Shown here piece by piece: positions 30,576 through 38,900 of a DNA stretch of 64,000 nt. The first letter of the stretch is position 1; each line of letters begins with the position of its first letter. The notes under the pieces are model-generated. The model searched no databases. It was given only the letters and a program-made list of their open reading frames with translations, and was not told the origin of the DNA. The position numbers and the translations under genes were made by a program. The DNA is from DASXKD01 sp963762735 (GTDB lineage Bacteria; Actinomycetota; Actinomycetes; Streptosporangiales; Streptosporangiaceae), in the NCBI GenBank assembly GCA_963762735.1, contig CAVXMG010000026.1, forward strand, positions 62,001-126,000, given 5' to 3'.

Positions 30576-30671
30576 GGATCTGTCCTGCTTGACGCCGCTT
30601 TCCCGCTAGTGCTACACGTTGCACAGAGCGCACGTTAGTTGCGCAGGGTGCGGGTGCGCGGGAAGGCGTAG

Positions 30672-31619
30672 GTGGTCCCGGTGCGAGTCTTCTTTGCCAC
30701 CGACATTCACGGCTCGGAAATCTGCTGGCGCAAGTTCCTCAACGCGGCCGCCTTCTACAAGGCTGACCTGGTCATCCTCGGCGGTGACGTCACCGGCAAG
30801 GTGATGGTGCCGATCACCACGCACAACGGGTACTGGGAAGTGGTGTTCGGCGGCGAGCGGCGCCGCATCGAGTCCAAGGAAGAGCTGGAGAAGATCCAGA
30901 CCCAGATCCGCAACCGCGGGTCGTACCCGGCGCTGATGAGCCCGGACGAACTGGATCACCTCAGCAAGGAGGAGGGCGCGGTCGACGAGCGGTTCGGCAC
31001 CGAGATGCTCTCCTCCCTCGACCGCTGGCTGGATATGGCCGACACCAAGCTCGGCAGCGGCCAGGTGCCGTGCATCCTGAATGGCGGCAACGACGACTTC
31101 TTCGAAATCGACCCCGTGATCGAGTCGTCGCCTTGCGTGACATTCGCCGAGGGGAAGCTGCTCGACCTTGACGGGTTCCACCTGGTGTCGATGGGCTGGA
31201 CCAACCCGACCCCGTGGGACACCTTCCGGGAGGCACCGGAAGAGGAATTGGCGCCGAAGATCGACGCGATCGCCGAGCTGGTGCCGGACATGGAACGCAC
31301 CATCTTCAATTTCCACGCCCCGCCCTATGGAACCGGCCTTGACGAGGCGCCCGCCTTGGACGCGACACTCCGCCCGATCCACGGCGGAGCGGTGATGAAA
31401 CCGGTTGGATCCAAGGCCGTCAGGGACGCAATCGTTCGCTATCAGCCCATGCTTTCGGTGCACGGCCACATCCACGAGAGCCGTGGCATCAAGAAAATGG
31501 GAAGGACCCTCGCGATTAATCCCGGCAGCGTCTATGGTGATGGCGTCTTGCAGGGAGCGCTGCTGGAACTGAACGCGAAGAAGGGAAAGGTCACTAAATA
31601 TCTTCTCGTGAACGGTTGA
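30672..31619 (+). CDS. Calcineurin-like metallophosphoesterase
   Basis: All five metal-site blocks are present: FFATDIHGS, ILGGDVTGK, NGGNDDF, FNFHAPPYG and VHGHIHES. Such enzymes hydrolyse phosphomonoesters or diesters with two metal ions. The 315-residue protein (GTG 30672; GTG 30681 is an alternative) has an unusual insertion of about 70 residues after GGDVTG (from VMVPITTHNG to LDRWLDMADTK) that forms no known motif. It lacks signal or membrane segments. It stands between the nucleotidyltransferase and the permease genes. Base composition is a little lower in GC than its neighbours in the last third. Confidence 0.92.
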   Translation: MVPVRVFFATDIHGSEICWRKFLNAAAFYKADLVILGGDVTGKVMVPITTHNGYWEVVFGGERRRIESKEELEKIQTQIRNRGSYPALMSPDELDHLSKEEGAVDERFGTEMLSSLDRWLDMADTKLGSGQVPCILNGGNDDFFEIDPVIESSPCVTFAEGKLLDLDGFHLVSMGWTNPTPWDTFREAPEEELAPKIDAIAELVPDMERTIFNFHAPPYGTGLDEAPALDATLRPIHGGAVMKPVGSKAVRDAIVRYQPMLSVHGHIHESRGIKKMGRTLAINPGSVYGDGVLQGALLELNAKKGKVTKYLLVNG

Positions 31620-31693
31620 GCGCTGCCCACCGGCCCGCATCGCCGGAGCCGGTCATAGCACGCCCCGGATCAGCCCACATGGGAGGCATGTAA

Positions 31694-33322
31694 ATGGCGA
31701 CTGAAGCACTCGGCGAGGAGAGGCCTGCACTCTTCCTCCGTAAAGCCACCGGCCTCGTCAGGGGCTGGTCGGTCAGGGACTCGATGATCTACGCGTGCCT
31801 GGCCACCAACTTCGTCACGCTGGGAATCTACGAGTTCACCTTCGCCGGGCCGGCCTTCCCGACCGGCCAGCTCATCACCGCGGTCATCATCTCGGGAATC
31901 TGGGTCTCGTTCCTGGTCATCGCCTACTCCGGGCTCATCGTGACGATCCCGCGAGCCGGCGGTGACTACGTCTGGCAGACCCGGATCCTGGGCAGCGGGA
32001 TCGGCTTCGTGATGTCGGTGACGGGCTGGTGGTTCATCCTCTGGCTCTGGGCGCCGATCTACGGCAACATCCTGGCCGTCCAGTTGTTCGAGCCGCTGTG
32101 GGCGACGCTCGGCTGGACCTGGCCGAACGGGGGCTACGCCTGGTTCGGCACGCATACGGGCGTGTTCGTCATCTCGCTGATCACGATCGCGGTGGCGGGC
32201 GTCCTGGTCTCCATCGGGATGGCCGGCTATGCCAAGATCCAGCGCTGGTGCTTCGTCGGCGGCATGATCGGGTTCGCGGTCATCGTGCTGCTGCTGCTGG
32301 TGAACTCGCACGCCAGCTTCATCAGCTCGTTCAACCTCGAGGCCCAGAAGATCTTCGGCGTGCACAACGCCTACGCGGCCACCAACGCGGCCGCACACAA
32401 GATCGGTTACGTGCCGCAATCGCTGGGCTTCGGTCCGCTCGGGCCGACCATGCTGCTGGTCCCGTTCCTGATGTTCTTCCTCCTGTGGCCGAACTGGGGG
32501 TCGACCCTCTACGGGGAGATCCGCGGCGCCAGCGACTTCCGGCGGGTGTTCACCGGCATGTTCGCCGGCCTGTGGATCACCGTGATCTGCACGGTCATCT
32601 TCCTGCTGCTGATGGCCAAGACCTTCGGCTGGGACTTCTACCAGAACCTCAACGCGCTGGACAACAACCTCACGCCGCAGTTCGGCATCTGGCCGTACCC
32701 GTTCATGTTCGCGAGCTGGATGGTGCACAACACCGTGTTCCAGGTCGTGATCATCCTGGTGATGAGCCTGTGGTTCTTCGGCTGGGTGGGGACGCTGTTC
32801 CTGTCCTCCACCCGGGTCATCTTCGCCGCGGCGTTCGACCGGGTGCTCCCGGACCGGGCCGCCGAGGTGTCGGAGAAGCGGAAGGTGCCGTTCTACTCGC
32901 TGATCCTGATGCTGCTCCCGGCCGTCGGGCTGAGCGCCATTTACGCCTACAACAGCACGTTCGTCACCTACACACTGGACGCGACCCTGGTCATCGCCGT
33001 GACGTACACGTTCAGCTCGATCGCGGTGGTCATCCTGCCGTGGCGCAAGCCGGATCTCTGGCAGGCGTCGCCAGCCAGCAAGATCAAGGTGCTCGGCGTG
33101 CCCATCGTGCCCGCGGCCGGGGTGATCACCCTCGGGCTGCTCGGCTTCTGCCTCTACGAGTGGCTGAGCAACGACCTCTACGGGTCCAACAAGCGGGACT
33201 CGCTGTACTACATGGGCTCGATGTACGTGCTGGCCATCGTCATCTTCCTGGCGGCGCGGATCATCCGCAGGAGGCAGGGCATCGACCTCGGCCTGATCAA
33301 CAAGGAGATCCCGGTCGAGTAG
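31694..33322 (+). CDS. APC superfamily amino acid/amine permease
   Basis: A 542-residue integral membrane protein with about twelve hydrophobic helices. It begins with the conserved first helix region RDSMIYACLATNFVTLGIYEF and the loop IPRAGGDYVWQTRILGSG that carries the APC signature. The RBS GGGAGG lies 10 nt before ATG 31694. It is followed, after a terminator, by the dimethylglycine-dehydrogenase-like gene, so uptake of an N-methylated amine or amino acid is a reasonable guess; the sequence does not show the substrate. Confidence 0.93.
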   Translation: MATEALGEERPALFLRKATGLVRGWSVRDSMIYACLATNFVTLGIYEFTFAGPAFPTGQLITAVIISGIWVSFLVIAYSGLIVTIPRAGGDYVWQTRILGSGIGFVMSVTGWWFILWLWAPIYGNILAVQLFEPLWATLGWTWPNGGYAWFGTHTGVFVISLITIAVAGVLVSIGMAGYAKIQRWCFVGGMIGFAVIVLLLLVNSHASFISSFNLEAQKIFGVHNAYAATNAAAHKIGYVPQSLGFGPLGPTMLLVPFLMFFLLWPNWGSTLYGEIRGASDFRRVFTGMFAGLWITVICTVIFLLLMAKTFGWDFYQNLNALDNNLTPQFGIWPYPFMFASWMVHNTVFQVVIILVMSLWFFGWVGTLFLSSTRVIFAAAFDRVLPDRAAEVSEKRKVPFYSLILMLLPAVGLSAIYAYNSTFVTYTLDATLVIAVTYTFSSIAVVILPWRKPDLWQASPASKIKVLGVPIVPAAGVITLGLLGFCLYEWLSNDLYGSNKRDSLYYMGSMYVLAIVIFLAARIIRRRQGIDLGLINKEIPVE

Positions 33323-33353
33323 GAAGCAGCGTCGACTCGCACGGCGTGACGCC

Positions 33354-33387
33354 CGGCCCCGCCGCCAGCAGTTCGGCGGCGGGGCCG
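33354..33387 (+). terminator. 13-bp hairpin after the permease gene
   Basis: CGGCCCCGCCGCC (33354-33366) pairs perfectly with GGCGGCGGGGCCG (33375-33387), 8-nt loop, 31 bp beyond the permease stop. Confidence 0.8.
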
Positions 33388-33451
33388 TGTCCGTGCCGGA
33401 CGGCGTGGGGAGATAGTGCGGTGACACGAGAGATGGGCGGGAAGCAGCGGC

Positions 33452-36049
33452 ATGACTGAGACTCCGGCCAGGGCCAGCGGCCAAGGCCCGGTGACGAAGG
33501 AGCGGGGCCTTGGGCCCTCGGGGGGTTCCGGGGGGTCGCCCCCCCGGGCTAGCGCCGTCATCGTGGGGGCGGGCATCGTCGGTAACAGCCTCGTCCACCA
33601 CCTGGCACTGCTGGGGTGGCGTGACCTTGTGCTCGTGGACAAGGGCCCGATGCCGAACCCGGGCGGTTCCACCGGGCACGCCTCCAACTTCATCTTCCCG
33701 ATCGAGTACTCGAGGATGATGATGGAGCTGACCCGCGACAGCACCGAGCAGTACCAGGAACTGGGGGTGTTCACCCAGAGCGGCGGGATCGAGGTGGCGC
33801 GCACCGCCGAGCGCATGGCCGAGCTGCGCCGCCGCTGCTCCGCGGCCAAGGCGTGGGGGATTCCCGCCGCGATGCTCACGCCCGCCGAGGCAGGCAAGCT
33901 GGTGCCGTACCTGGATGAATCGGTGATTCTCGGTGGGGCGCACTTCCCGACCGTGGGCGTGGTGGACTCGCTCCGGGCCGGCACCCTGATGCGGGAGCAG
34001 GCGCAGGCCTCCGGTGCGCTGACCGTGCTCGCCGGGACCGAGGTGCTTGGCATCGACACCGAGGACACCGGGAGCAGGCCCCGGGTGCGGGCCGTGCGGA
34101 CCAGCGCCGGGGACATCGAGACCGGCATCTGCGTGATCTGCTGCGGCGTCTGGAGCCCGCGCATCGCCCGGATGGCCGGGGCACGCCTGGCGCTGACCCC
34201 GATCGTGCACCAGATGATCAGCGTCGGGCCGATCTCGCTGTTCGCGGGCACCCCCGGGGAGATCTTCTACCCGATCGTGCGGGACGTGGACACCAACATG
34301 TACGAGCGCCAGCACGGCGGCGACATGGAGGTCGGCTCCTACGCGCACCGCCCGATGATCGTCAGCCCGGACGACATCCCGTCCAACGAGGAAGCGGCGC
34401 TGTCCCCGACCGAGATGCCGTTCACGGCCGACGACTTCGACCCGCAACTCGGCGAGGCCCTGGAGCTGATGCCGGACCTGCTGGGCGACGAACGTGCCGG
34501 CATCCGCTACGCGATCAACGGGCTGATCTCGATGACCCCAGACGGCCATCCGCTGCTTGGCGAGATGCCCGAGGTCAAGGGGCTGTGGTCGGCCGCAGCG
34601 AGCTGGATCAAGGAGGGCCCGGGCTGCGGCCGGGTGGTGGCCGAGCTGATGTCGGGCCGGGTACCGGCCGTGGACGTGCACGAGGCCGACGTGGCCCGGT
34701 TCTACCCCTGCCAGCAGACGATTGCGCACGTGCAGGCGCGGGCCCGCGAGGGCTTCAACAAGATGTACGGCATCGTCCACCCCGCCGAGCAGTGGGAGTC
34801 GGGCCGTCCGCTGCGGGTCAGCCCCTGCTACCAGCGCGAGGCCGACCTGGGCGCGGTGTTCTTCGAGACCGCGGGCTGGGAGCGCCCGCACTGGTACGGC
34901 TGCAACGAGGCGCTGCTCGCGCGCTACGCTGGCCGGCTCGCCGAGCGCCCGGCCGAATGGGACGCGCGCTGGTGGTCGCCGATCGTCAACGCCGAGCACC
35001 TGGCCATGCGGGACGCGTGCGGCCTGGTCGACCTGTCCGCCTTCGCGGTCTTCGACATCACCGGCCCGGCGGCGCTCGACGCGGTGCAGTCGCTGGTCGT
35101 GGCGCAGGCCGACGTCCGCCACGGCCGGGTGATCTACACCTCGCTGCTTGATCCCGCGGGCGGGTTCAAGGCCGACCTGACCGTGATGCGGCTGGGCGCC
35201 GAGCACTTCCGGGTGGTCACCGGCGGGGCGACAGGCATGGCTGAGAAGAAGTGGTTCACCGATCACCTGCCAGCGGGAGCCCAGCTCACCGACCTCACCT
35301 CGGCCTGGACCACGCTGGGCGTCTGGGGGCCCCGGGCCAGGGACGTGCTCCAGCCGGTCACCCTGGGCGACCTGTCCCACGAGGCATTCGGGTTCGGCAC
35401 CTGCCAGGAGGTGGAGATGGGTGGCGTGTCCGTGCTCGCGTCGCGGATCTCCTACGTCGGGGAGCTGGGCTGGGAGCTTTACGCGCCGATGGAGCAGGGG
35501 GCCAGGGTGTGGGACACGGTCTGGGACGCCGGCCAGCCGCACGGCCTGGTGCCGGTCGGCATCGGCGTGTACGGCACGACCGGCCGGCTGGAAAAGGGCT
35601 ACCGCGCCTTCGGCAACGAGCTGACCCCGGAGTACAACCTGGTCGAGGCGGGGATGACCCGGCCCCGGGTAAAGGAGCAGCCGTTCATCGGCAAGGACGC
35701 CTACCTGGCACAGCGGGACAGCCCGCCGTCGGCGGTGCTGTGCACGCTGACCGTGGACGACCATGCCTCGGCCGACGGCCAGCCCCGCTACATGCTGGGC
35801 GGTGAGCCGATCCTGTCGGCCGACGGCGAGCGCCTGGTCGACAGCGACGGCCGGCCCTCCTACGTGACCAGCGCCGGTGCCGGGCCGTCGGTGGGCAAGC
35901 ACCTGCTGATGGCCTACCTGCCACCACAGCAGGCGCATGAGGGCACCCGCCTGCTGGTCGAGTGCTTCGGTGAGCGGTACCCGGTCACGGTCGCCGTTGC
36001 CGGGTCCACTCCGCTGTTCGACCCGGAGAACAGCCGGGTACGGAGCTGA
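33452..36049 (+). CDS. Dimethylglycine/sarcosine dehydrogenase-type flavoprotein with GcvT domain
   Basis: The 865-residue protein has an FAD domain (AVIVGAGIVGNSLVHHLALL, about residues 35-390), a linker domain, and a C-terminal folate-binding GcvT region (GLVDLSAFAVFDITGP, GELGWELYAPME, LEKGYRAFGNELTPE, about 455-860). His76 in GGSTGHASNF aligns with the covalent FAD-His of dimethylglycine oxidases. Such enzymes oxidise an N-methyl group to an iminium and pass formaldehyde equivalents to tetrahydrofolate. EtfB starts 5 bp later, so electrons go to ETF, which marks a dehydrogenase rather than an oxidase. Residues about 10-34 (VTKERGLGPSGGSGGSPPR) come from the dispersed repeat and separate the start from the FAD domain. 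Whether it takes dimethylglycine, sarcosine or another N-methyl compound is open. Confidence 0.92.
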   Translation: MTETPARASGQGPVTKERGLGPSGGSGGSPPRASAVIVGAGIVGNSLVHHLALLGWRDLVLVDKGPMPNPGGSTGHASNFIFPIEYSRMMMELTRDSTEQYQELGVFTQSGGIEVARTAERMAELRRRCSAAKAWGIPAAMLTPAEAGKLVPYLDESVILGGAHFPTVGVVDSLRAGTLMREQAQASGALTVLAGTEVLGIDTEDTGSRPRVRAVRTSAGDIETGICVICCGVWSPRIARMAGARLALTPIVHQMISVGPISLFAGTPGEIFYPIVRDVDTNMYERQHGGDMEVGSYAHRPMIVSPDDIPSNEEAALSPTEMPFTADDFDPQLGEALELMPDLLGDERAGIRYAINGLISMTPDGHPLLGEMPEVKGLWSAAASWIKEGPGCGRVVAELMSGRVPAVDVHEADVARFYPCQQTIAHVQARAREGFNKMYGIVHPAEQWESGRPLRVSPCYQREADLGAVFFETAGWERPHWYGCNEALLARYAGRLAERPAEWDARWWSPIVNAEHLAMRDACGLVDLSAFAVFDITGPAALDAVQSLVVAQADVRHGRVIYTSLLDPAGGFKADLTVMRLGAEHFRVVTGGATGMAEKKWFTDHLPAGAQLTDLTSAWTTLGVWGPRARDVLQPVTLGDLSHEAFGFGTCQEVEMGGVSVLASRISYVGELGWELYAPMEQGARVWDTVWDAGQPHGLVPVGIGVYGTTGRLEKGYRAFGNELTPEYNLVEAGMTRPRVKEQPFIGKDAYLAQRDSPPSAVLCTLTVDDHASADGQPRYMLGGEPILSADGERLVDSDGRPSYVTSAGAGPSVGKHLLMAYLPPQQAHEGTRLLVECFGERYPVTVAVAGSTPLFDPENSRVRS
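33479..33553 (+). repeat. Dispersed repeat inside the DMGDH-like gene
   Basis: Hairpin GGCCAAGGCCC (33479-33489) with GGGCCTTGGGCC (33505-33516, one bulge), then core 33515-33553: CTCGGGGGGTTCCGGGGGGT, CGCCCCCCCGGGCTAGC. In frame with the gene and in the same orientation. Confidence 0.8.
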
Positions 36050-36054
36050 GCGGT

Positions 36055-36912
36055 ATGGAGATCGGCGTCTGCGTCAAGCGCGTGCCCATGGTCGGCGGCA
36101 AGATCGTGCTGACCCCGGACGAGCAGGAGGTGGACACCCGGCTGTCCGGGTTCACCATCAGCCCGCACGAGGAATGCGCCGTCGAGGAGGCGGTCCAGAT
36201 CACCGAGCGGCTCGGCGGGACCGTCTCCGTGCTCACCCTCGGCCCGCCCGAGGCCGCCGACCAGCTCCGCGACGCGCTGGCCCTCGGCGCCAAGCGGGCG
36301 GTACTGCTGGAGACCGACGGCAGGGAATGGGGCCCGATCGCCACGGCGGAGGCCATCGTCGCCGAGGTGCGCCGCCACGCCGCCGACGGGCCAGGTTACG
36401 ACCTGCTGCTGTGCGGCAACGAGGCGGCCGACACAGGCGACTACCAGGTGGGCATCCGGGTGGCCTGTGCCCTGGGCTGGCCGTGCGTCACCGGCATCAA
36501 GAACCTGGAGATCGCCGAGGCCGGCGGCAGTGGCCTGGGCCCCGTGACGGAGGAATGGGGCCCAGAGCCACCGGGGGGCTCCGGGGGGTCGCCCCCCCGG
36601 GCCAGCAGGGCCATCGCGCGGGCCCGGCGGGAGTACGGCGGCGGTGCGGAGACGTTCGAGTTCGGGCTGCCCGCGGTGATCTGCGTCAAGGAAGGCATCA
36701 ACCTGCCCCGCTACCCGTCGCTGCCGGGGCGGCTGCGCGCCAAGCGGGCGGCGATCGAGCGGGACGAGCCGCAGTGGCGCGACGATGGGCTCCGCAAGCG
36801 GTCCCTGCGGGTGCCCGCGACCCAGCGCAAGCAGGCCACGGTGCTGGGCACCGGAGCCGATGCGGTGCCCGCGCTCGTCGGCGTGCTCGAAGAGTGGGGC
36901 CTGCTGCCATGA
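36055..36912 (+). CDS. etfB: Electron transfer flavoprotein beta subunit
   Basis: EtfB with EtfA carries electrons from flavin dehydrogenases to the membrane quinone pool. Family landmarks: MEIGVCVKRVPM, the GFTISPHEECAVEEA region, LLCGNEAADTGDYQVG, GWPCVTGIKN and AVICVKEGINLPRYPS. At 285 residues it is about 25 longer than usual; the excess (GPVTEEWGPEPPGGSGGSPP and nearby) sits between NLEIAEAGG and REYGGGAETFE and is encoded by the dispersed repeat at 36532-36607. It follows the DMGDH-like gene by 5 bp and overlaps etfA by 4 bp, giving a three-gene transcript. Confidence 0.95.
   Translation: MEIGVCVKRVPMVGGKIVLTPDEQEVDTRLSGFTISPHEECAVEEAVQITERLGGTVSVLTLGPPEAADQLRDALALGAKRAVLLETDGREWGPIATAEAIVAEVRRHAADGPGYDLLLCGNEAADTGDYQVGIRVACALGWPCVTGIKNLEIAEAGGSGLGPVTEEWGPEPPGGSGGSPPRASRAIARARREYGGGAETFEFGLPAVICVKEGINLPRYPSLPGRLRAKRAAIERDEPQWRDDGLRKRSLRVPATQRKQATVLGTGADAVPALVGVLEEWGLLP
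36532..36607 (+). repeat. Dispersed repeat inside etfB
   Basis: Hairpin GGCCTGGGCCCC (36532-36543) with GGGGCCCAGAGCC (36557-36569), then core 36570-36607: ACCGGGGGGCTCCGGGGGGT, CGCCCCCCCGGGCCAGCA. The hairpin sequence differs from that at 33.5 kb yet pairing is kept, while the core is almost identical. Confidence 0.82.
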
Positions 36913-37907
36913 CCGTGCTGTGCCTGGTGGAACAGGATGCCGACGGGCCTGCCGACGCGTCGCTGCGGGCACTGACGTTCGCCGCGAGGCTGGCCGGCGC
37001 CGGGCCGGCCGGACCGGTGCCGGTGGCAGCCGTGCTGTTCGGGCCCGCGGATCTGGTTCCCGGTGACGCGCTGGCGGCGTACGGGACGGCCAGCGCGCAT
37101 GTGATCGAGCCCGGGCACCTGGACGGCTACGCGCCGCGCGCCTGGGCACAGGCCCTGGCCGGGCTGGCCGCCGAGGTCGCCGCGACCGCCGTGGTCGCGG
37201 CGGCCAGCGATCGCGGCAACGAGGTGATGGCCTACCTCGGCGCGCTCACCGGCCTGCCGATGGCGGCGAACTGCATCCAGGCCGAGCCGGACGACGACGG
37301 CACGCACCACGTCGTCCGGCACCGCTGGGCGGGCCTGCTGCTGGAAGAGGCGAGCCTGACCGGCTCGCCCGCGCTGATGACCGTGGCCACAGATGCGGTC
37401 CCTGCCGCCCCCGTGGCCGAGCCCGCCAGCGCGCTCCCCGTGCACCCCTACGCCCCCAGCCTGGACGCTGACGACCTGCAGGTGCGGGCCACCGAGGAGG
37501 CGGCCGGGCACAGTTCCGGCGCGTCGCTCGCCACCGCGCGGGTCGTGGTTGGGGGCGGCCGTGGCGTCGGCGGGCCGGACGGCTTCGCACCGCTTGAGGA
37601 ACTGGCCAGCCTGCTCGGCGGGGTCGTCGGGGTCTCCCGGGTGGTGACAAGCGAGGGCTGGCGGCCGCACCGGCAGCAGGTCGGGCAGACCGGCACCAAG
37701 ATCACGCCGGAGCTCTACCTCGCCTGCGGGATCAGCGGTGCCATCCAGCACATCGCCGGCTGTGCCGGCGCCAAGCACATCGTGGTGGTCAATACCGATC
37801 CCGGGGCGCCCATCCTGGCCCACGCCGACTACGCGATCGTGGGGGATCTTGGCGAGGTAATCCCTGCCTTGGTGGCCGCCCTCCGGGCTCGTTCAGGCTC
37901 AGCTTGA
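36909..37907 (+). CDS. etfA: Electron transfer flavoprotein alpha subunit
   Basis: The 332-residue EtfA starts at ATG 36909, overlapping the etfB stop (ATGA). The C-terminal FAD domain is complete: VVVGGGRGVGGPDGF, GWRPHRQQVGQTGTKITPEL, ACGISGAIQHIAG, VVNTDPGAPILAHADYAIVG and GDLGEVIPALV. The N-terminal half is more divergent, as usual. Together with etfB it should accept electrons from the adjacent DMGDH-like flavoprotein. No ETF-quinone oxidoreductase gene lies in the window. Confidence 0.96.
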   Translation: MTVLCLVEQDADGPADASLRALTFAARLAGAGPAGPVPVAAVLFGPADLVPGDALAAYGTASAHVIEPGHLDGYAPRAWAQALAGLAAEVAATAVVAAASDRGNEVMAYLGALTGLPMAANCIQAEPDDDGTHHVVRHRWAGLLLEEASLTGSPALMTVATDAVPAAPVAEPASALPVHPYAPSLDADDLQVRATEEAAGHSSGASLATARVVVGGGRGVGGPDGFAPLEELASLLGGVVGVSRVVTSEGWRPHRQQVGQTGTKITPELYLACGISGAIQHIAGCAGAKHIVVVNTDPGAPILAHADYAIVGDLGEVIPALVAALRARSGSA

Positions 37908-38019
37908 GTCCGGTGCCTGGGGAGGCCGGCGGGCTGCGGAGGCCACGGCCCGCTGGCCCGCACCCGCCGGGCCGCCGGTACGCGTCGTCGCGATCATCCT
38001 CTCACTACAGTGAGGGCTA

Positions 38020-38061
38020 TATGCTTTGACAGGAATATGCTTGGTAGAGCATACTTGCGGG
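38020..38061 (+). promoter_or_regulatory. Leaderless promoter and palindromic operator of the ArsR gene
   Basis: TTGACA (38026-38031), an 18-nt spacer and CATACT (38050-38055) form a good -35/-10 pair; the expected start site falls on or beside the GTG at 38062, so the mRNA would be leaderless. TATGCT (38036-38041) and AGCATA (38048-38053) form an inverted repeat across spacer and -10, with a third half-site TATGCT at 38020-38025. This fits autorepression by the ArsR protein. Confidence 0.7.
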
Positions 38062-38391
38062 GTGAACTCGGTTTTTGAGGTGCTGGCGGAGCCTCGGCGG
38101 CGGCAGATCCTCGATCTGGTGCGCGGGGGCGAGTGCTCGGTCAATGAGCTGGTCGCCCGGCTGGAGATGAACCAGCCGGCCGTGTCCAAGCACCTGCGGG
38201 TGCTCCGCGAGGCCGGGCTGGTCCGGGTGCGAGTGGACGAGCAGCGCAGGCTATACCGGCTGAGCCCGGCGCCGCTGCGGGAACTGGACCGGTGGCTGGC
38301 TCCTTACCGTGCCGCGTGGGAAGCCAGCCTGGACAAGCTCGAACTGCACCTGGACCAGATGACTGACGACGAGACAGGGGAAGGGCGATGA
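38062..38391 (+). CDS. ArsR/SmtB-type winged-helix repressor
   Basis: A 109-residue regulator with FEVLAEPRRRQILDLV and the recognition helix in NELVARLEMNQPAVSKHLRV, followed by LREAGLVRVRVDEQRRLYRL and a tail typical of ArsR proteins paired with SRPBCC partners. It lacks the Cys metal ligands of ArsR/SmtB metal sensors. GTG 38062 is chosen because it coincides with the predicted transcription start. The stop overlaps the next gene by 4 bp. Confidence 0.92.
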   Translation: MNSVFEVLAEPRRRQILDLVRGGECSVNELVARLEMNQPAVSKHLRVLREAGLVRVRVDEQRRLYRLSPAPLRELDRWLAPYRAAWEASLDKLELHLDQMTDDETGEGR

Positions 38392-38900
38392 CAGCAGGCA
38401 AACTGGAGGACCTCGGCGGCCGGTGGCGGCTGCGGTTCACCCGCGAACTCGCGCACCCGCAGGACAAGGTGTGGCGCGCGATCACCGAGCCGGAGCACAT
38501 GCAGGCGTGGTTCCCCCAGCACGTCTCCGGCGAATGGGTGGTGGGCGCCCCGCTGACGTTCACCGGCCCGGAGGGCCGCGGCCCGGACTTCGACGGCGAG
38601 GTGCTCGCCTACCAGCCGCAGTCGCTGGTGGAGTTCCGCTGGGGCACCGATGTGATCCGCCTGGAACTGGCCGCCCGCCAGGACGGCTGCACGCTCACCC
38701 TGATGGACACCTTCGACGAGGTGGGCAAGGCGGCGCGGGATGCGGCCGGCTGGCACGAATGCCTCGACCGGCTCACCGACGACCTGGACAAGGGCGAGCT
38801 TTCGTTCCAGCCCGGCCAGCGCTGGGCCGAAGTGCATCCGCGTTATGTCGAGGCGTTCGGCCCCGAGGCCGCCGCGATCGGCCCGCCGCCCGGTTACTGA
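38388..38900 (+). CDS. SRPBCC (AHSA1-like) ligand-binding domain protein
   Basis: The 170-residue protein shows the START/AHSA1 helix-grip pattern: FTRELAHPQDKVWRAITEPEH, AWFPQHVSGEW, LVEFRWGTDVIRLEL, LTLMDTFDEVGKAARDAAGW. ArsR-SRPBCC pairs are widespread in bacteria; the partner is thought to bind a hydrophobic ligand, but its role is not settled. It is translated from the same mRNA as the ArsR gene (ATGA overlap) and ends 7 bp inside the convergent membrane-protein gene. Confidence 0.9.
   Translation: MTAGKLEDLGGRWRLRFTRELAHPQDKVWRAITEPEHMQAWFPQHVSGEWVVGAPLTFTGPEGRGPDFDGEVLAYQPQSLVEFRWGTDVIRLELAARQDGCTLTLMDTFDEVGKAARDAAGWHECLDRLTDDLDKGELSFQPGQRWAEVHPRYVEAFGPEAAAIGPPPGY

Noticed and set aside
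31670..35938. Very long open frame on the minus strand opposite the permease and DMGDH-like genes
   Set aside because: It is low-complexity, His/Arg/Gly-rich and lies antisense to genes with clear family motifs. High GC content keeps stop codons rare on the opposite strand.
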